The notes below the pieces were generated by a model. That model saw nothing but the letters and a program-made list of their open reading frames with translations, was not told the origin of the DNA and searched no databases. Below, piece after piece: positions 14,020 to 24,093 of a DNA stretch of 64,000 nucleotides. Positions within the stretch are counted from its first letter, which is position 1. Each line of letters starts with the position of its first letter. The position numbers and the translations under genes are program-made. This DNA is from Sipunculus nudus (lineage: Eukaryota; Annelida; Sipuncula; Golfingiida; Sipunculidae). The stretch lies in NCBI GenBank assembly GCA_026874595.1, contig CM049314.1, positions 17,602,729-17,666,728 on the forward strand. The letters are read 5' to 3'.

Positions 14020-16037
14020 TATCATTCGTTGGAGATTTTATAATAAGTTAAAATGTTGTTTAGCTTTTTTCATGTCATCTTGGTTTCAAATTACATGTAT
14101 ATCGAAATTGAAAAGAAATATTTTTATTCCTAGATTGAGTAGATTATACTTTTTAATGTTTTATATACCTGACCCATGATGCAGTGCGTATATAAAAACA
14201 CAGAGGTACAGTAATCAGTCTTATCAAATTTTGTGATGAATGATCATTTTCATTTTGATATCGTATAATCTACAAGTCATAAGTTTATCCTAAAAATTCA
14301 CTCGGAGTTTAAATTTTCGGACGTTATTAGATTGTGTTTGAAAACGAGGAATTTAACGCGTACAAAAACAAAATGTAACTATTTTGATTTACAATATCGA
14401 CCTATATACTACATATACTGCACCGCTTCCGTCTCAGGAGAAAAGGCAAGAACGAAATGAGTGCCGGATAAAATACTATTACCAGTGATTACGATTAACT
14501 AGTTACAACACTTAGAACGGTGGTGTCATATTTAAGCACCATCACGGAATATTAGTCAAAATATTCCTTTTATGATTGAACGCTGGGTCACACAACAAAT
14601 ATCGTTGCACTCGGGCTATATGCCACAGCTATAGGTCTATAAAAGGGAGAGTAATATACCGTTAATGGCGGTACTGTTCTTTAAATTAACTTGCACTTAG
14701 GACCCTTGAACAACTGCAGAGGGATATGCATGTGCTAATATGAGCAACGCCACCCGTGAGGAATGTCTCGACAAGTGCACATCTCGCAGACTAGACTCTT
14801 GAAAGTGCCGTGTAGGACTGGGGATAAAATCTCCAATGAAATTAACAACTTGTCGATTTCAGTCCGGTCTGAAACTGATACGTCTGGAATGCCTGGAACG
14901 CATGGTCGTGTAGATTTCTGTCACATGCAATACAGCCGGAGGCTCAATACACAACCGTATCTAAAATGGCTGTCACATTGTACAATTTTGGGCGCACTTA
15001 CATAAAATGGCCTTTTACAATATTCATTAGTGAGACAGTTGGTCTGTTTGTATATATTTGTCGATTGCAAAGACGTACTACTTATATATTTGCAAATGGC
15101 TGGAGGCGTTAAAATAACAATATATTATTTTGTTATATTAAAACATTTCTTATTCCATAAAGTTTTACTAGTCTGTATTTGACTGAAACCCACAATGCAA
15201 GTTAATGCGCGAGTACATTTACAGTACAAATAAATGTGTGAATAAAGAAATAATTGCAAATAATTTAAAATTTTGATGTATGTTTCTGGGATTCAAAGAA
15301 TTTATTTCATTTTTGAAACAATAAATGGTTTTTCTATCCTGAGCTATCTGACCGACGTATCATGAGGGCCATTTAACTCACCAGCTCGCGCGTGGTTCGT
15401 CATACTCATAGTCACAAGATCGAAGTCCGCAAGGGGGTCGTGGAGGGATGCGTAAAGGAACTATGAACACCGCAACATCGCCGTGGACTGATCAAACATG
15501 TCTTTTTCTCAATAATAAAAGGCTTTAAATAGACGAGCAGGCATTCTCAAGCTTTATGAAGCGCCCCGCCCCCTCCCCCACAATGATGTAGGCCTACTGA
15601 TCGGCGTTGCTGGCATTGATTTGACAACGTAAACACAGCCACCACCGCCTGACCTTTCGTGTTTAACGTATTGTCTGCATCCTGCTTCATATAAATATAC
15701 TGCTGTATGAATGCTGCACACACAAGTTGATAGTATTGGCTACAGCAGATTTAGAAGCTGGTGGCCGCGGACCATGTGCAGTTCACTCATACCACGGTGT
15801 AAACATTGATAACACCAAAGGGGGCGTCATATGACCGCTGTAAGCTCAGTCACGGGCTGTTTCGAGCGGGATTTAGTAAAGTTCCTTGGTGTAAATTAAC
15901 TTGAAACTTAAAGCGAATGTCAATAAGGAAATAGGGAACCAGAATGAGTCCAAATAATTACTATTAAACTTACCTGCGGTCAAAATGAAGCCAATTATCA
16001 GTCGCTTACTCACACTACATCCACTGTGTGTGGCCAT
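242..16037 (-). CDS. ATP6AP2: Renin receptor / V-ATPase accessory protein 2, six spliced exons, 3' end outside window
   Basis: Join of 16037-15974, 13070-12928, 11779-11654, 6480-6385, 6100-5948 and 388-242 on the minus strand gives 729 nt and 243 residues with no stop. Every intron starts GT and ends AG, and all phases agree (phase 1 after exon 1, phase 0 after the others). The protein follows the family from end to end: signal peptide, [10 protein letters not shown] (human SILKSPGSVV), MSWQGL (human LSWPGL), the [12 protein letters not shown] stretch (human [12 protein letters not shown]), LNMSRD..MELHVI (human LNSLSRN..SELQVL) and [18 protein letters not shown] (human [18 protein letters not shown]). 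In the known family the protein is a type I membrane protein that assists V-ATPase assembly, and its fragments take part in prorenin binding and Wnt signalling. The furin site, transmembrane helix and short tail are expected left of base 1. Identification is by recalled family sequence, not by a search. Confidence 0.9.
1100..1183. repeat. (AT)n microsatellite
   Basis: About 42 uninterrupted AT units within intron 5 of ATP6AP2. Confidence 0.98.
4763..4920. repeat. Degenerate tandem repeat, three units of about 53-58 bp
   Basis: Units start near 4763, 4816 and 4874. Each has CTC-A/G-x-x-T-G-AT-C/T-TG followed by CCGTGA-G/A-G and a T-rich end. The third copy is the least degraded relative to the second. 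Confidence 0.6.
5948..6100 (-). CDS. ATP6AP2: ATP6AP2 exon 5: lumenal helical region
   Basis: The exon has 51 codons between acceptor ACTATCAG and donor GTAGGT. It begins [14 protein letters not shown] and ends [15 protein letters not shown]. The second half aligns with human [28 protein letters not shown] (L-N-x-S-R, E-L-x-V-I/L). The first half covers the less conserved helix before it. No extra exon is needed between exons 4 and 5: the lengths fit the human protein, and the 284-bp intron shows no exon-like sequence. Confidence 0.85.
6385..6480 (-). CDS. ATP6AP2: ATP6AP2 exon 4: lumenal domain
   Basis: The acceptor is TTTCCAG and the donor is a consensus GTAAGT. There are 32 codons, beginning [20 protein letters not shown] and ending IIDMQNQHR. 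It matches the human [24 protein letters not shown] region. Exon 5 lies only 284 bp downstream, much closer than the other exons. Confidence 0.85.
6481..11653. other. ATP6AP2 intron 3
   Basis: This 5.2-kb intron is AT-rich. It holds a palindromic minisatellite (10475-10780), a short (AT)n tract near 9116-9133, and no exon I can support on either strand. Confidence 0.7.
10475..10780. repeat. 20-bp palindromic minisatellite, about 15 units
   Basis: The monomer is GTGCCCCGTATCACTATAGT with two alternating variants (GCCCCGTATC and GTCCCGTGTC), so the effective period is 40 bp in the middle of the array. Nearly every unit contains the perfect palindrome CACTATAGTG. Because 20 is not a multiple of 3 and no stop occurs, long open frames appear on both strands; these are repeat artefacts. 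Confidence 0.95.
11654..11779 (-). CDS. ATP6AP2: ATP6AP2 exon 3: lumenal domain
   Basis: The exon lies between acceptor TTTGTAG and donor GTGTGT and has 42 whole codons. It reads [20 protein letters not shown] then [11 protein letters not shown] and ends MFPLTE. The Trp-x-Gly-Leu, the R/K-P-x-A-T-V strand and the closing S-x-x-x-P-L segment match the human stretch LSWPGLAVG..RPRATVMVMVKG..SYPLENA residue for residue in order. The exon falls between two larger introns, and both borders are phase 0. Confidence 0.88.
11780..12927. other. ATP6AP2 intron 2
   Basis: The intron is 1.1 kb, ends in TTTTCGGCAG-type context on the exon 2 side only, and includes the (AT)n array 12771-12830. Nothing else stands out. 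Confidence 0.65.
12771..12830. repeat. (AT)n microsatellite
   Basis: Thirty uninterrupted AT units in intron 2 of ATP6AP2. Confidence 0.98.
12928..13070 (-). CDS. ATP6AP2: ATP6AP2 exon 2: start of lumenal domain
   Basis: The acceptor is TTTTCGGCAG and the donor is GTATAA. Two bases finish the Val codon, then 47 codons run from [20 protein letters not shown] to [10 protein letters not shown]. It aligns with the start of the mature human protein, where SPG followed by hydrophobic residues and a short acidic-Gly stretch leads to the LSWPGL motif. Another frame of the same exon is also open, but only this one keeps phase with exons 1 and 3. Confidence 0.85.
13247..13405. repeat. 86-bp tandem duplication
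   Basis: Two copies begin TATCACGGAGGGGGTAATAA (13247 and 13333), each followed by a short AT array, TTGTGATA-G/T-AATATGTCAAAA and TTTTCTT. The AT tracts differ in length, so slippage followed the duplication. Confidence 0.9.
13972..14015. repeat. (AT)n microsatellite
   Basis: About 22 AT units in intron 1 of ATP6AP2. Confidence 0.97.
15974..16037 (-). CDS. ATP6AP2: ATP6AP2 exon 1: start codon and signal peptide
   Basis: The ATG at 16037 has A at -3 and G at +4 (AAGATGG), a good animal start context. The open frame continues upstream to 16106, but only a TTG is found there, so 16037 is the start. The 21 whole codons give [20 protein letters not shown] plus A. This is a basic stretch (KR) followed by a hydrophobic core, as expected for an endoplasmic reticulum signal peptide. 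The exon ends ACCGCAG before GTAAGT, leaving one base of a split Val codon that exon 2 completes. Confidence 0.88.
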
Positions 16038-16140
16038 CTTGGATCCTAAGCGGCCTCCGGGTTTTTGGGTTGGGAGAATTGATCTTCGCACCGGGGCACG
16101 CGCCAACTACGTAAGCCTTTGAACTAGGTCAAGTTATCAG
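16038..16140 (-). promoter_or_regulatory. ATP6AP2: Probable ATP6AP2 5' UTR and proximal promoter
   Basis: Just upstream of the start codon the sequence is richer in CpG than its surroundings. On the minus strand it contains TTGGCGCG, CCCCGG and CCGGAGG before AAGATGG. No TATA box is visible near it, which fits a housekeeping V-ATPase gene. The start of transcription cannot be fixed from sequence alone. Confidence 0.4.
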
Positions 16141-17219
16141 AGCTGAACTACCTTAAATATCGATTTTGTACATTTCGATATTATTCCAACTGGCATAAAG
16201 GCAGTCAGGCAGTGAATACATGTAATGTGAGCACTGTTTATCACAACCACACATTATTACGAAGATTTCCGCTCGGTTGCTTCTCAATTCTCCCAACTAG
16301 CAGACATTGTTCTATATAAACCATACCGTGTATATTGGCGTAGCACACGTACGCGTTTACACCTAACACATGGTAGCGGTCGAATTGCCTGTAAAACTCA
16401 TCACTGTTATTTTCAAACAATCAAATACATATGCCGGATTCGACCAGGAATGGCCGATGGGAAAGGAAGAAACATATGGGAACTGTTTGATGATGTGAAG
16501 CCACGCGGCTACAAAGAGAGGACGACTGGAACACAGTGAGTGTCCACACGCAGTTATATATACCATCTCATGATATATTATGGCGTTGTTACTTACGTTT
16601 AGCCCATACCGTTAGTGACCTAACACTTATATTGGACAGCCTTTTATTATCAGAGTGTACGGTTTAGCCTACTGTTCAACTTTTAGGACTTTGTGCCGTT
16701 TACAGATATACTGACGGGAACTCGTGTGCTGGAATGACTGTCGGAACTTGCCACAGCCCTGTAAAATACGTTCATTAGATCCTGCCTCACATCGTGTTGT
16801 ATTTGCCTAAAAGTCTCGCCCACGGCCCTGTAATAAATAAGTTGTATATAGTTTGACCAGATCCCGGGTCTGAAACCTCGTTCCGCACTTGATGCGCCCA
16901 ACCAAGAACTAAGTTAAGCCGTTAAACCGAACTCTAATCAACATGTTGCTCAAGCTAATTTTCCTCTTTCGTAGTTGGCTCTATAGATCCTAATTCTCAG
17001 CTCCAGTTTGTCAGTTTTATGCACGATGGTATAATAACAACAATGATAAAAATGATAAAAATAATAAATGTGTATTAAATAAATGTGTGTTCCTACATGC
17101 CGTTATTATAAATGACATAGGCCTATAGGTGCACAAGCCTGCACACTTCTTAGCACAATGCATGTCTAACGTTAAGCTAACAAATAAACGTGTACCAAAG
17201 GATTTTTATTCACTAAATA

Positions 17220-17221
<2 letters not shown>

Positions 17222-17271
<50 letters not shown>
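17222..17271. repeat. (AT)n microsatellite
   Basis: Twenty-five AT units. Confidence 0.97.
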
Positions 17272-17274
<3 letters not shown>

Positions 17275-17550
17275 GGTAATGTGTACAACTGTTCTGTTTA
17301 GCGCACATGTGTACATCATGTACGTGTGTATAAATGATAAGATATCGTGTCAATGAGCAACATATACTGTATAAAACTTACCATTTTATATAGTGCATAT
17401 ATATATACAGCTGTTAAAACAGGAAACTAGTAGGTCAGTGATAAACAATACACTAATATATATAAACATCGACTTAACATGCTATAGGGGGCGGGCGTGA
17501 CAGTACGTATATCAAGATACGAATGATAAAACCTACATAAAACCACATGC

Positions 17551-17553
<3 letters not shown>

Positions 17554-17603
<50 letters not shown>

Positions 17604-17613
17604 TATATATATA
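17554..17613. repeat. Compound (AT)n(AC)n(AT)n microsatellite
   Basis: An AT array to about 17593, then an ACACACAC tract and a short second AT tract. Confidence 0.95.
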
Positions 17614-19676
17614 AATACCGGTATATACATATGTACAAAATGCGTCGAAACACATGCACACTGACACACACACAAATAAATATATGCATATCAGGCAACG
17701 TTTGTTCGAAGGATTAAAATAATACTGTGTTGTCATTTTCTTTCACAATAACCATCATTTCGTAGTTCCCTCACTCTCGGTAAAATCTGAATCTTACGCT
17801 TTCGTCAGGGACTTACCCAGGAAAAATGGAAGGGGGCTGTTTCTGTTACACTGACAGAGAAATGGCCACAGCTCCGGAAGCGGGGATTTATCCTGATAAA
17901 AAAGACAAATTCTCGCAGTAATGATGCGGGACGGGGGGGGGACTCTCTTACTCCACCCCTCCCTTGCACTGGTATACCACTTAAAGCTTATATACACTCT
18001 GGCTGGTCCATACTTGCAGCAGGGAGCTGAGCGAATCGATGCAGATATATGCAGCATGCTTGAATGGCCTTCTCGTTTTTAATTACAATAAAAGATGCCC
18101 GACCCTCGATCGTTTCTGTATGTAATATACATGAAGTTTTGCTTTATTTCGTCCCGTGCCAGGCGGTTGTAACTCAATCGAATAGGCGAGGGCGGATTCT
18201 TTGTTAATTTGAGATTTATTTAAATGTAGATTTATCATAAATTACATCCACATATACCCATGCATGCACCTCTTATACATAAAACAAAACGTCGTTTAAA
18301 GCTCGATGCCCAGCTCCGAGGGTCCATCACTCCGTCTTAGTCAAATCCATAAGATGTATTCGTTCACATTAAACAGAGTATTTTAACAAGTATGTTACTC
18401 GCAGTACGATCCTACAAGGTTCAAACTAGAGGTCTCTCAATTAAGCGCATATATAATGAAGCCGTTCATGTATCGAAGCAAAAGTTATAGAAAGTTGACA
18501 GAAGTACGTGTTGCATTAAGAGGCCTATGTTATTGGGATAATTTGAGACTACTTAGACGCATATATAGAATACATCATGCATGGTATTTCTATTTGATTA
18601 TTTGGAATTTTTACCTAATTCCGTTTTCTCCGTCAAGGTTAAAATAAAAATTATTAAAGCATCATATAAAACCGCCATATTCTTTGCCTATGCGTTTATA
18701 TAGAGTATTTATAGAGTGTATAGAGTAACCTAAATCAAAACCAAAAGTGTATCCTGAAACAAATGCACTAGGGTTCACTCCGCCACATACTTGTGCTATG
18801 CCCAGTGTAGTATGGCGACCTCTGATGGAGAATGGTCTCAAATGATAAGCGTCCCCGAAGTTTAAATAAATTTTTGACATGTCACCGTGCATGCAGCTAT
18901 AATCAGATATATATACAGACAAACCTCTACTTTGCGGAGACGAAGGCAGCAATTAAGAGTGCATGGTGTCACCGCTTAAGCCACACGCATGCGCAAACCG
19001 GTGAATTCGTAATATACTTTAATACATATACCGGGGTATGCATAAATTGTTATATTTGATCTGTTTTTATATCAGATATGTTCAATTTTAACTGAGACTT
19101 TGACAGATAAGTACCTCCGTCCATTTATGTTATTATAACACCACGTCCAAGGTGTTATGTAAAAACTCAGAATTTCTGGCTCTAGATACCTTCAGAGTAA
19201 ACATATACGGATCAGAAAATTCTAATGTCTTGTCCTGTACACTTACTGAATCATGAAGCGGACTATATATATATATATATTACGTTTTAACGTAGTAATG
19301 TCCAGACAAACACGCACTCATTTCGTTTATCAATTGTCATGGAAGCACAAATTACGGGCATTATCAACAAGGGTGAAAACAACCTATAAATGGATACAAT
19401 GACCGAGTCGTGTGCTGTATTTGGCTCTATGAATACCAGCTTTATTTCGACCAATGTATTGGTAAGGCTAAAGTTTGAGAGATCACGTGCACACACGAGA
19501 TGAATAAGTCATGTGACGTCCCTATACAGGTTTCTAGGATTCTCGAAGAGCAGAAAATGTCAACATTCCGACCACATCAGATTCACCTAAAACCCCAGTC
19601 TGCAATACCAACGAAATAAACATTATATATACGCTATTAATTGTATGCTATCTTGAGTGTATACATATAATACAGC

Positions 19677-19678
<2 letters not shown>

Positions 19679-19743
<65 letters not shown>
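19679..19743. repeat. (AT)n microsatellite
   Basis: About 32 AT units. Confidence 0.97.
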
Positions 19744-19745
<2 letters not shown>

Positions 19746-19928
19746 AGACTAGATTTTGCGTGTATCTCATAAATTACATCAGCATATTGTTATGTCATTC
19801 CGGTGGGCTTCCTATAGGCAGCGGACACTATTCGACGAACTGGTCCAGCGAGTTTCATTCAAGTGACTCCATCAGTGCGTGGGACAAACGCTTTGAACTG
19901 CAGCGAAACCGCTCGAGCTACAGTCCAC

Positions 19929-19929
<1 letters not shown>

Positions 19930-19967
<38 letters not shown>
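19930..19967. repeat. (AT)n microsatellite
   Basis: About 19 AT units. Confidence 0.96.
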
Positions 19968-19969
<2 letters not shown>

Positions 19970-21270
19970 CCTGTGTGTAACTTGCATATATTATCTATAT
20001 TATATTTCGTCGATGATTTATATAAACGTGCACAAACATGCAGGGATCGTGATAAACACGTGCATTGATATGTCAAGGCTACGTGGTCAGTGTTTCACGC
20101 ATGCTCTGTGGGATGAACATTTTATATATGTACATGTATATATATACATATCCCTTCATGCAGTCTGTCAGTGGTTCTATATGTATGTCATGTACATCTC
20201 TTTTTCTCCTTTCATCGTGCTGGAATAGTACGTGTTTGCTATAAATGCATCTATAACCTGGTATTTGGGTAGAAGATATTTATGGCTTATATTTTATTTT
20301 TTATTAATGTGGGTTGTCTGACAAAACTTGTTACGTCGCATTATGACAAAGACCGCGAGGAAACGGGGAAAACATTGTATATTGGTATACAGTCTTGGTG
20401 TGCATCCACGTGAGTCTGACACTTTTATTTATACATATACCGCACTCCCTGCCGTTTCAGCTGCATGGTCAGTTGATAATGCTAGACTTGTTCTGTGCAA
20501 GATTAACGAGTCATCCGTCCTGATTCCCGGTGTCCTGATTGGTCACTCACAGATGGACATCAGAACGAGGCACTATAAGATCACATAGTGTAGAAAATAT
20601 TAATTAATCTTAATATATGTTTAACCAAATCATTTAAATACTTGTCTTAAATCAGCCTCTATTGGTTAAGGTGAAAATTGAAATCTAAATATCTTTAATA
20701 TTTGGTTAGACAATTTTAGCGGTATGAGTGGCAGCCGATGTAATCACGTGACCCATATACATAAAGATCACCACTTCAAAAGAGCATTGGCGCTCTCCTT
20801 TTTCGGTGCCATGCAGAATTCTGGTTCAGAGAGACTTGTTACAACGTTAGTATTTCCACCATACATGTTTATAACATTTTCTGTTTTACAAATTCAAACA
20901 CGCTTTTCGTAAAGCTTAATTTTCTTTTTAGTGTAGTCTTTTAATGGGACGTGAAACTTATTTAACTGTAATTACAGACTGGAGGAGGGAGCACGCACAT
21001 TGACACGTGTGTGTATATAAATGTACACGAGAAGATTGCAAGCAACATTTAATAAATGTACTCATATAAAGAGAGAGGTATTTAATTCCATTAGTTTGCG
21101 GAACACAGTGACTGTATTTAAGTGGAATCGTGAAGGCCATGCCATGAGACTAATCATGGCATCACGGTTCCTCGGTGTCATTTTAACACGCAGAATGTAA
21201 TGATATTTTTTATAACTTGAAGTATGGATTTATAATTATACCCCCAAGCTTGGAGTTAAAGTTATCTAAA

Positions 21271-21272
<2 letters not shown>

Positions 21273-21321
<49 letters not shown>

Positions 21322-21345
21322 TATATACATATATATATATATATA
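21273..21345. repeat. Compound (AT)n(AC)n microsatellite
   Basis: AT array, then ACACACACAC, then a second AT array, just left of the hAT-like element in copy A. Confidence 0.95.
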
Positions 21346-21551
21346 GTATCTCGCAAACTGAATGAAGCAGGGGCGTCAATATAGGGGGGATAGGGGGGGG
21401 GGGTTCAGAGAATAATATTTATATATTTCATTTGAAATACATAAATAAATAGAATTATACACTTTGGTATCATTTATGAGTTTACTATGAAATATTTATA
21501 TCTAAATGGTTTAGAATAAACATATCCCTCTTTTTTTAAACCTTATACTTA

Positions 21552-21554
<3 letters not shown>

Positions 21555-21593
<39 letters not shown>
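21555..21593. repeat. (AT)n microsatellite inside the hAT-like element
   Basis: About 19 AT units. Confidence 0.95.
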
Positions 21594-21596
<3 letters not shown>

Positions 21597-21618
21597 GTGT
21601 CACACAGACAATAAATGG

Positions 21619-21619
21619 T

Positions 21620-21687
<68 letters not shown>
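21619..21687. repeat. (AT)n microsatellite inside the hAT-like element
   Basis: About 34 AT units with one interruption near its start (TAAAT). Confidence 0.95.
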
Positions 21688-21692
<5 letters not shown>

Positions 21693-22374
21693 TTATGTAT
21701 AAATATGTCTGTTTAATCCCAATTTTGACAACCCTCAATGCCTGTCACACCCCCCCCCCCCCCCAGCCCTTGCAAGTCATCTCCCCACCATGCGAGGCCT
21801 CCCCCCCCCCCCCCCCCCCACCCTTTAAGATAAATTGACGCCACTGGAATGAAGAATACACCACAAGTACAGTCGGAATTCCGAAACACTGTCGACATCT
21901 GTGCAGGATCTCTAACGCCCATGTCTTACAACTCGTGCTGCTCACTATTGTGGCTATAGAAAAAATGTGGTTATGTGGTGTATGTTTTAAAACACGTAGT
22001 ATGTTGTCACCCTTGTTATAAAACACATTAATCCAACAGTATTACCCTTAATTGTTTTAAACTCGGCATCATTTATATATGTAATAATATTCAACCATGT
22101 ATAGGTCCAGAGCGATGTTTTATGCTGTATGACGATGTCATCAGTTAGTTTTTCACTTCTTCTTCACGTAGTTTAGTTCCGTTATTCACACCTATAACCG
22201 TGTTGCCAGAGCCTTCAAAGAAAACGTCTTCAGAGGTCGCCTGAGCGTTATGTATTGATGACGTGTATTGATACGCTAACGATAAGCCCCGATAAACACA
22301 CATACAATGACTGTCGTAGCATCAGGCGAGGTGCTCATTTTTGCTACTCTTAGCGTCATGTTTTAATGTGAGGT

Positions 22375-22383
<9 letters not shown>

Positions 22384-22409
<26 letters not shown>

Positions 22410-22417
22410 AATATATA
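22384..22417. repeat. (AT)n microsatellite
   Basis: A short AT array following ACACACACAC, immediately left of the 140-bp MITE. Confidence 0.9.
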
Positions 22418-22421
22418 TGTA

Positions 22422-22561
22422 CAGGCGCGGATCCAGGATTTCTTTGCAGGGAGGGATCAACATGTGTCATTCATAAAAAATGTCTAAAAAGGTCGTTAAT
22501 TGAAATCAGGTGGGGGGGGGGTCAACCCCAACCCCCCACATCCCCACAGGATCCGCGCCTG
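22422..22561. mobile_element. 140-bp MITE with 13-bp perfect terminal repeats
   Basis: It starts CAGGCGCGGATCC and ends GGATCCGCGCCTG, an exact inverted match of 13 bases. ATGTA flanks both sides (22417-22421 and 22562-22566), giving a 5-bp target duplication. The interior has a run of nine to ten G and a C-rich end but no coding capacity. The CAG-G-x-GCGGATCC end is hAT-like; the 5-bp duplication is shorter than the usual 8, so the superfamily is uncertain. Confidence 0.85.
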
Positions 22562-22671
22562 ATGTATGTGTGTGTGCCTATGTGCCTATGTGCCTAAGAG
22601 CCGGCACTACATGTAAAGTTCTATAGAGATATGTTCAATATACATTATTAACAAAACGACTAAGACAACCC

Positions 22672-22758
22672 GGTGTGGCCGTGATGCAGGCCTGTAATGA
22701 ACACGTCTGGTGTGGCTATGCTTGTGCCTTTTAGGTTAACCTACTGGTGCCTAAGCTG
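22672..22758. repeat. Detached minisatellite remnant between the duplicated blocks
   Basis: It contains GTGTGGCCGTGATGCAGGCC, TGTAATGAACACGTCTGGTG and TGGCTATGCTTGTGCCT, the same monomers as the array at 24094-25702. It sits at the junction of copies A and B, so the minisatellite was part of the duplicated unit. Confidence 0.85.
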
Positions 22759-23078
22759 GTGAAACTTATTTAACTGTAATTACAGACTGGAGGAGGGAGC
22801 ACGCACATTGACACTTCTGTGTTTATAAATGTACACGAGAAGATCATAAACAACATTTAATGAATGTACTCATAAAAAGAGAGAAGAATTTAATAATTCA
22901 ATTAGTTTGTGGAACATGAAGACTATAAGTGGAAACATGTAGGCCAGGTGACCACTAATTTAATCACGATTCCTCGGTGTCTTGTTACCACGCAGTTTGC
23001 AATATTTCTTTAAATAACACGAAGCATGGAGTTCTAATTATATATATATACCCTAAGGTTGAATAAACGTTTTCTAAA

Positions 23079-23200
23079 GGATATAAGGCAAGCAGAAACA
23101 GTTCGATTTATATATTTGGTTGACGGTTAAGGAGGATATATAAATCAAGCAGGAACAGTTCGATTTATATATTTGGTTGACGGTTAAGGAGGATATATAA

Positions 23201-23203
<3 letters not shown>
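23079..23203. repeat. 56-bp tandem duplication
   Basis: Two copies of GGATATA(A/T)..CAAGCAG(A/G)AACAGTTCG followed by ATTTATATATTTGGTTGACG and GTTAAGGA. Present in copy B only. Confidence 0.9.

Positions 23204-23254
<51 letters not shown>
23203..23254. repeat. (AT)n microsatellite
   Basis: About 25 AT units, abutting the 56-bp duplication. Confidence 0.95.
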
Positions 23255-23257
<3 letters not shown>

Positions 23258-24093
23258 TGTTGTATCTGGCACACTGAATGAAGAATACAGACGGAAACAC
23301 AGTCGACATTTGTGCAGGATCTCTAACGACCATGTCTTACAACTCGTGCTGTGCACTTCTTTGGTTAGAAAAGAAAAGAAAAACATGTGGTCATGTTGTA
23401 TATGTTTTAACACATGTGCATGGTATCTTTTAAAACACATTAATCCAACATTTATCCCTGCTTGCTTTAAACATTGTGTCATTTAAATATGTAATATTAT
23501 TCAACCGTGCAGGCGCAGCTGTATAAATAGAGCGATGTTTCATGCTGTATTTTATCACTAAGTTTTCCACTACTTCACGTAATGTAGTTCCGTTATTTAC
23601 ACCTATACCCGTGCTGCCCGAGCCTTCAAAGTAAGCACCGTCAGAGGTCGCCTGTGTACCAGCGTTATGTATTGATGTCGTGTATGTATACGCTGATAAG
23701 CCCCGATAAACACACATACACTGACTGTCGTTGCATCAGGCGAGGTGCGTGAACCAGGAGACCTGTGACGTGTACTGTAAACATCGTTATTACATCCTCA
23801 TCTACAGTGTACATATAATGGTGTTCTACCTGTAATCTAATGTAGGTCACAGAACACAATTCGCGTATTTATAATAAGTTCCTAAATATACAGATGTTAG
23901 AAAGCCCGCACTACATGTAACTATAGAGATATGTTCAATATACATTATAAACAAAACGACTAAAAACAACCAATGTGGGAGGAAGTAAATTTATTTCGGA
24001 CAAAACAGGACCAACAGACCTCGACGTTAGTCAATCCAGTATTAACATGAACCATGATGAATTAACAAGAACAACACTATGTCAACAGTATTG

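Larger units (their letters stand above)
13071..15973. other. ATP6AP2 intron 1
   Basis: This 2.9-kb first intron contains an 86-bp tandem duplication (13247-13405) and (AT)n at 13972-14015. The open frame at 14763-15005 has no recognisable similarity and no convincing splice sites. Confidence 0.65.
16141..20950. other. Intergenic, no supported gene
   Basis: This is the upstream side of ATP6AP2. It contains four AT/AC arrays (listed separately) and scattered open frames of 60-121 codons, several of which merely translate (AT)n as Tyr-Ile. No homology, TATA-ATG pairing or splice-bounded exon was convincing. Confidence 0.55.
21368..21846. mobile_element. Non-autonomous hAT-like element, 479 bp, with 8-bp target duplication
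   Basis: The left end is CAGGGGCGTCAATATA and the right end, read inverted, is CAGTGGCGTCAATTTA: 14 of 16 bases agree. GAATGAAG occurs directly on both sides (21360-21367 and 21847-21854). CAG..CTG ends with an 8-bp target duplication are the known signature of hAT transposons. No transposase is encoded; the interior is two (AT)n arrays plus G- and C-runs. Copy B of the surrounding duplication has one GAATGAAG and no insert, which confirms the boundaries. Confidence 0.9.
20951..22680. repeat. Segmental tandem duplication, copy A
   Basis: It begins GTGAAACTTATTTAACTGTA and matches copy B (22759-23975) in several blocks: the AATTACAGACTGGAGGAGGG block, the TGTGCAGGATCTCTAACG block, the CCCCGATAAACACACATACA block and the CACTACATGTAA..ATAGAGATATGTTC block. 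It is longer than copy B mainly because it holds a 479-bp hAT-like element (21368-21846) and a 140-bp element (22422-22561). Its right end runs into a remnant of the 24-kb minisatellite (22672-22758). Confidence 0.9.
22759..23975. repeat. Segmental tandem duplication, copy B
   Basis: This is the partner of copy A with the same block order and no hAT-like insert. Where copy A is interrupted, copy B reads CACTGAATGAAGAATACAGA with a single GAATGAAG. The stretch between the CAGGCGAGGTGC block and the CACTACATG block is not alignable between copies, so one of them has been replaced there. Confidence 0.9.

Noticed and set aside
15873-16106. Longer N-terminus for ATP6AP2 beginning at 16106
   Set aside because: The codon at 16106 is TTG, not ATG. 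The ATG at 16037 has a good context and leads straight into a signal peptide.
16683-16901. Minus-strand frame with two TTACAGGGC(C/T)GTGG repeats resembling acceptors
   Set aside because: No donor sites fit, no similarity recognised, and the repeat can be a small duplication.
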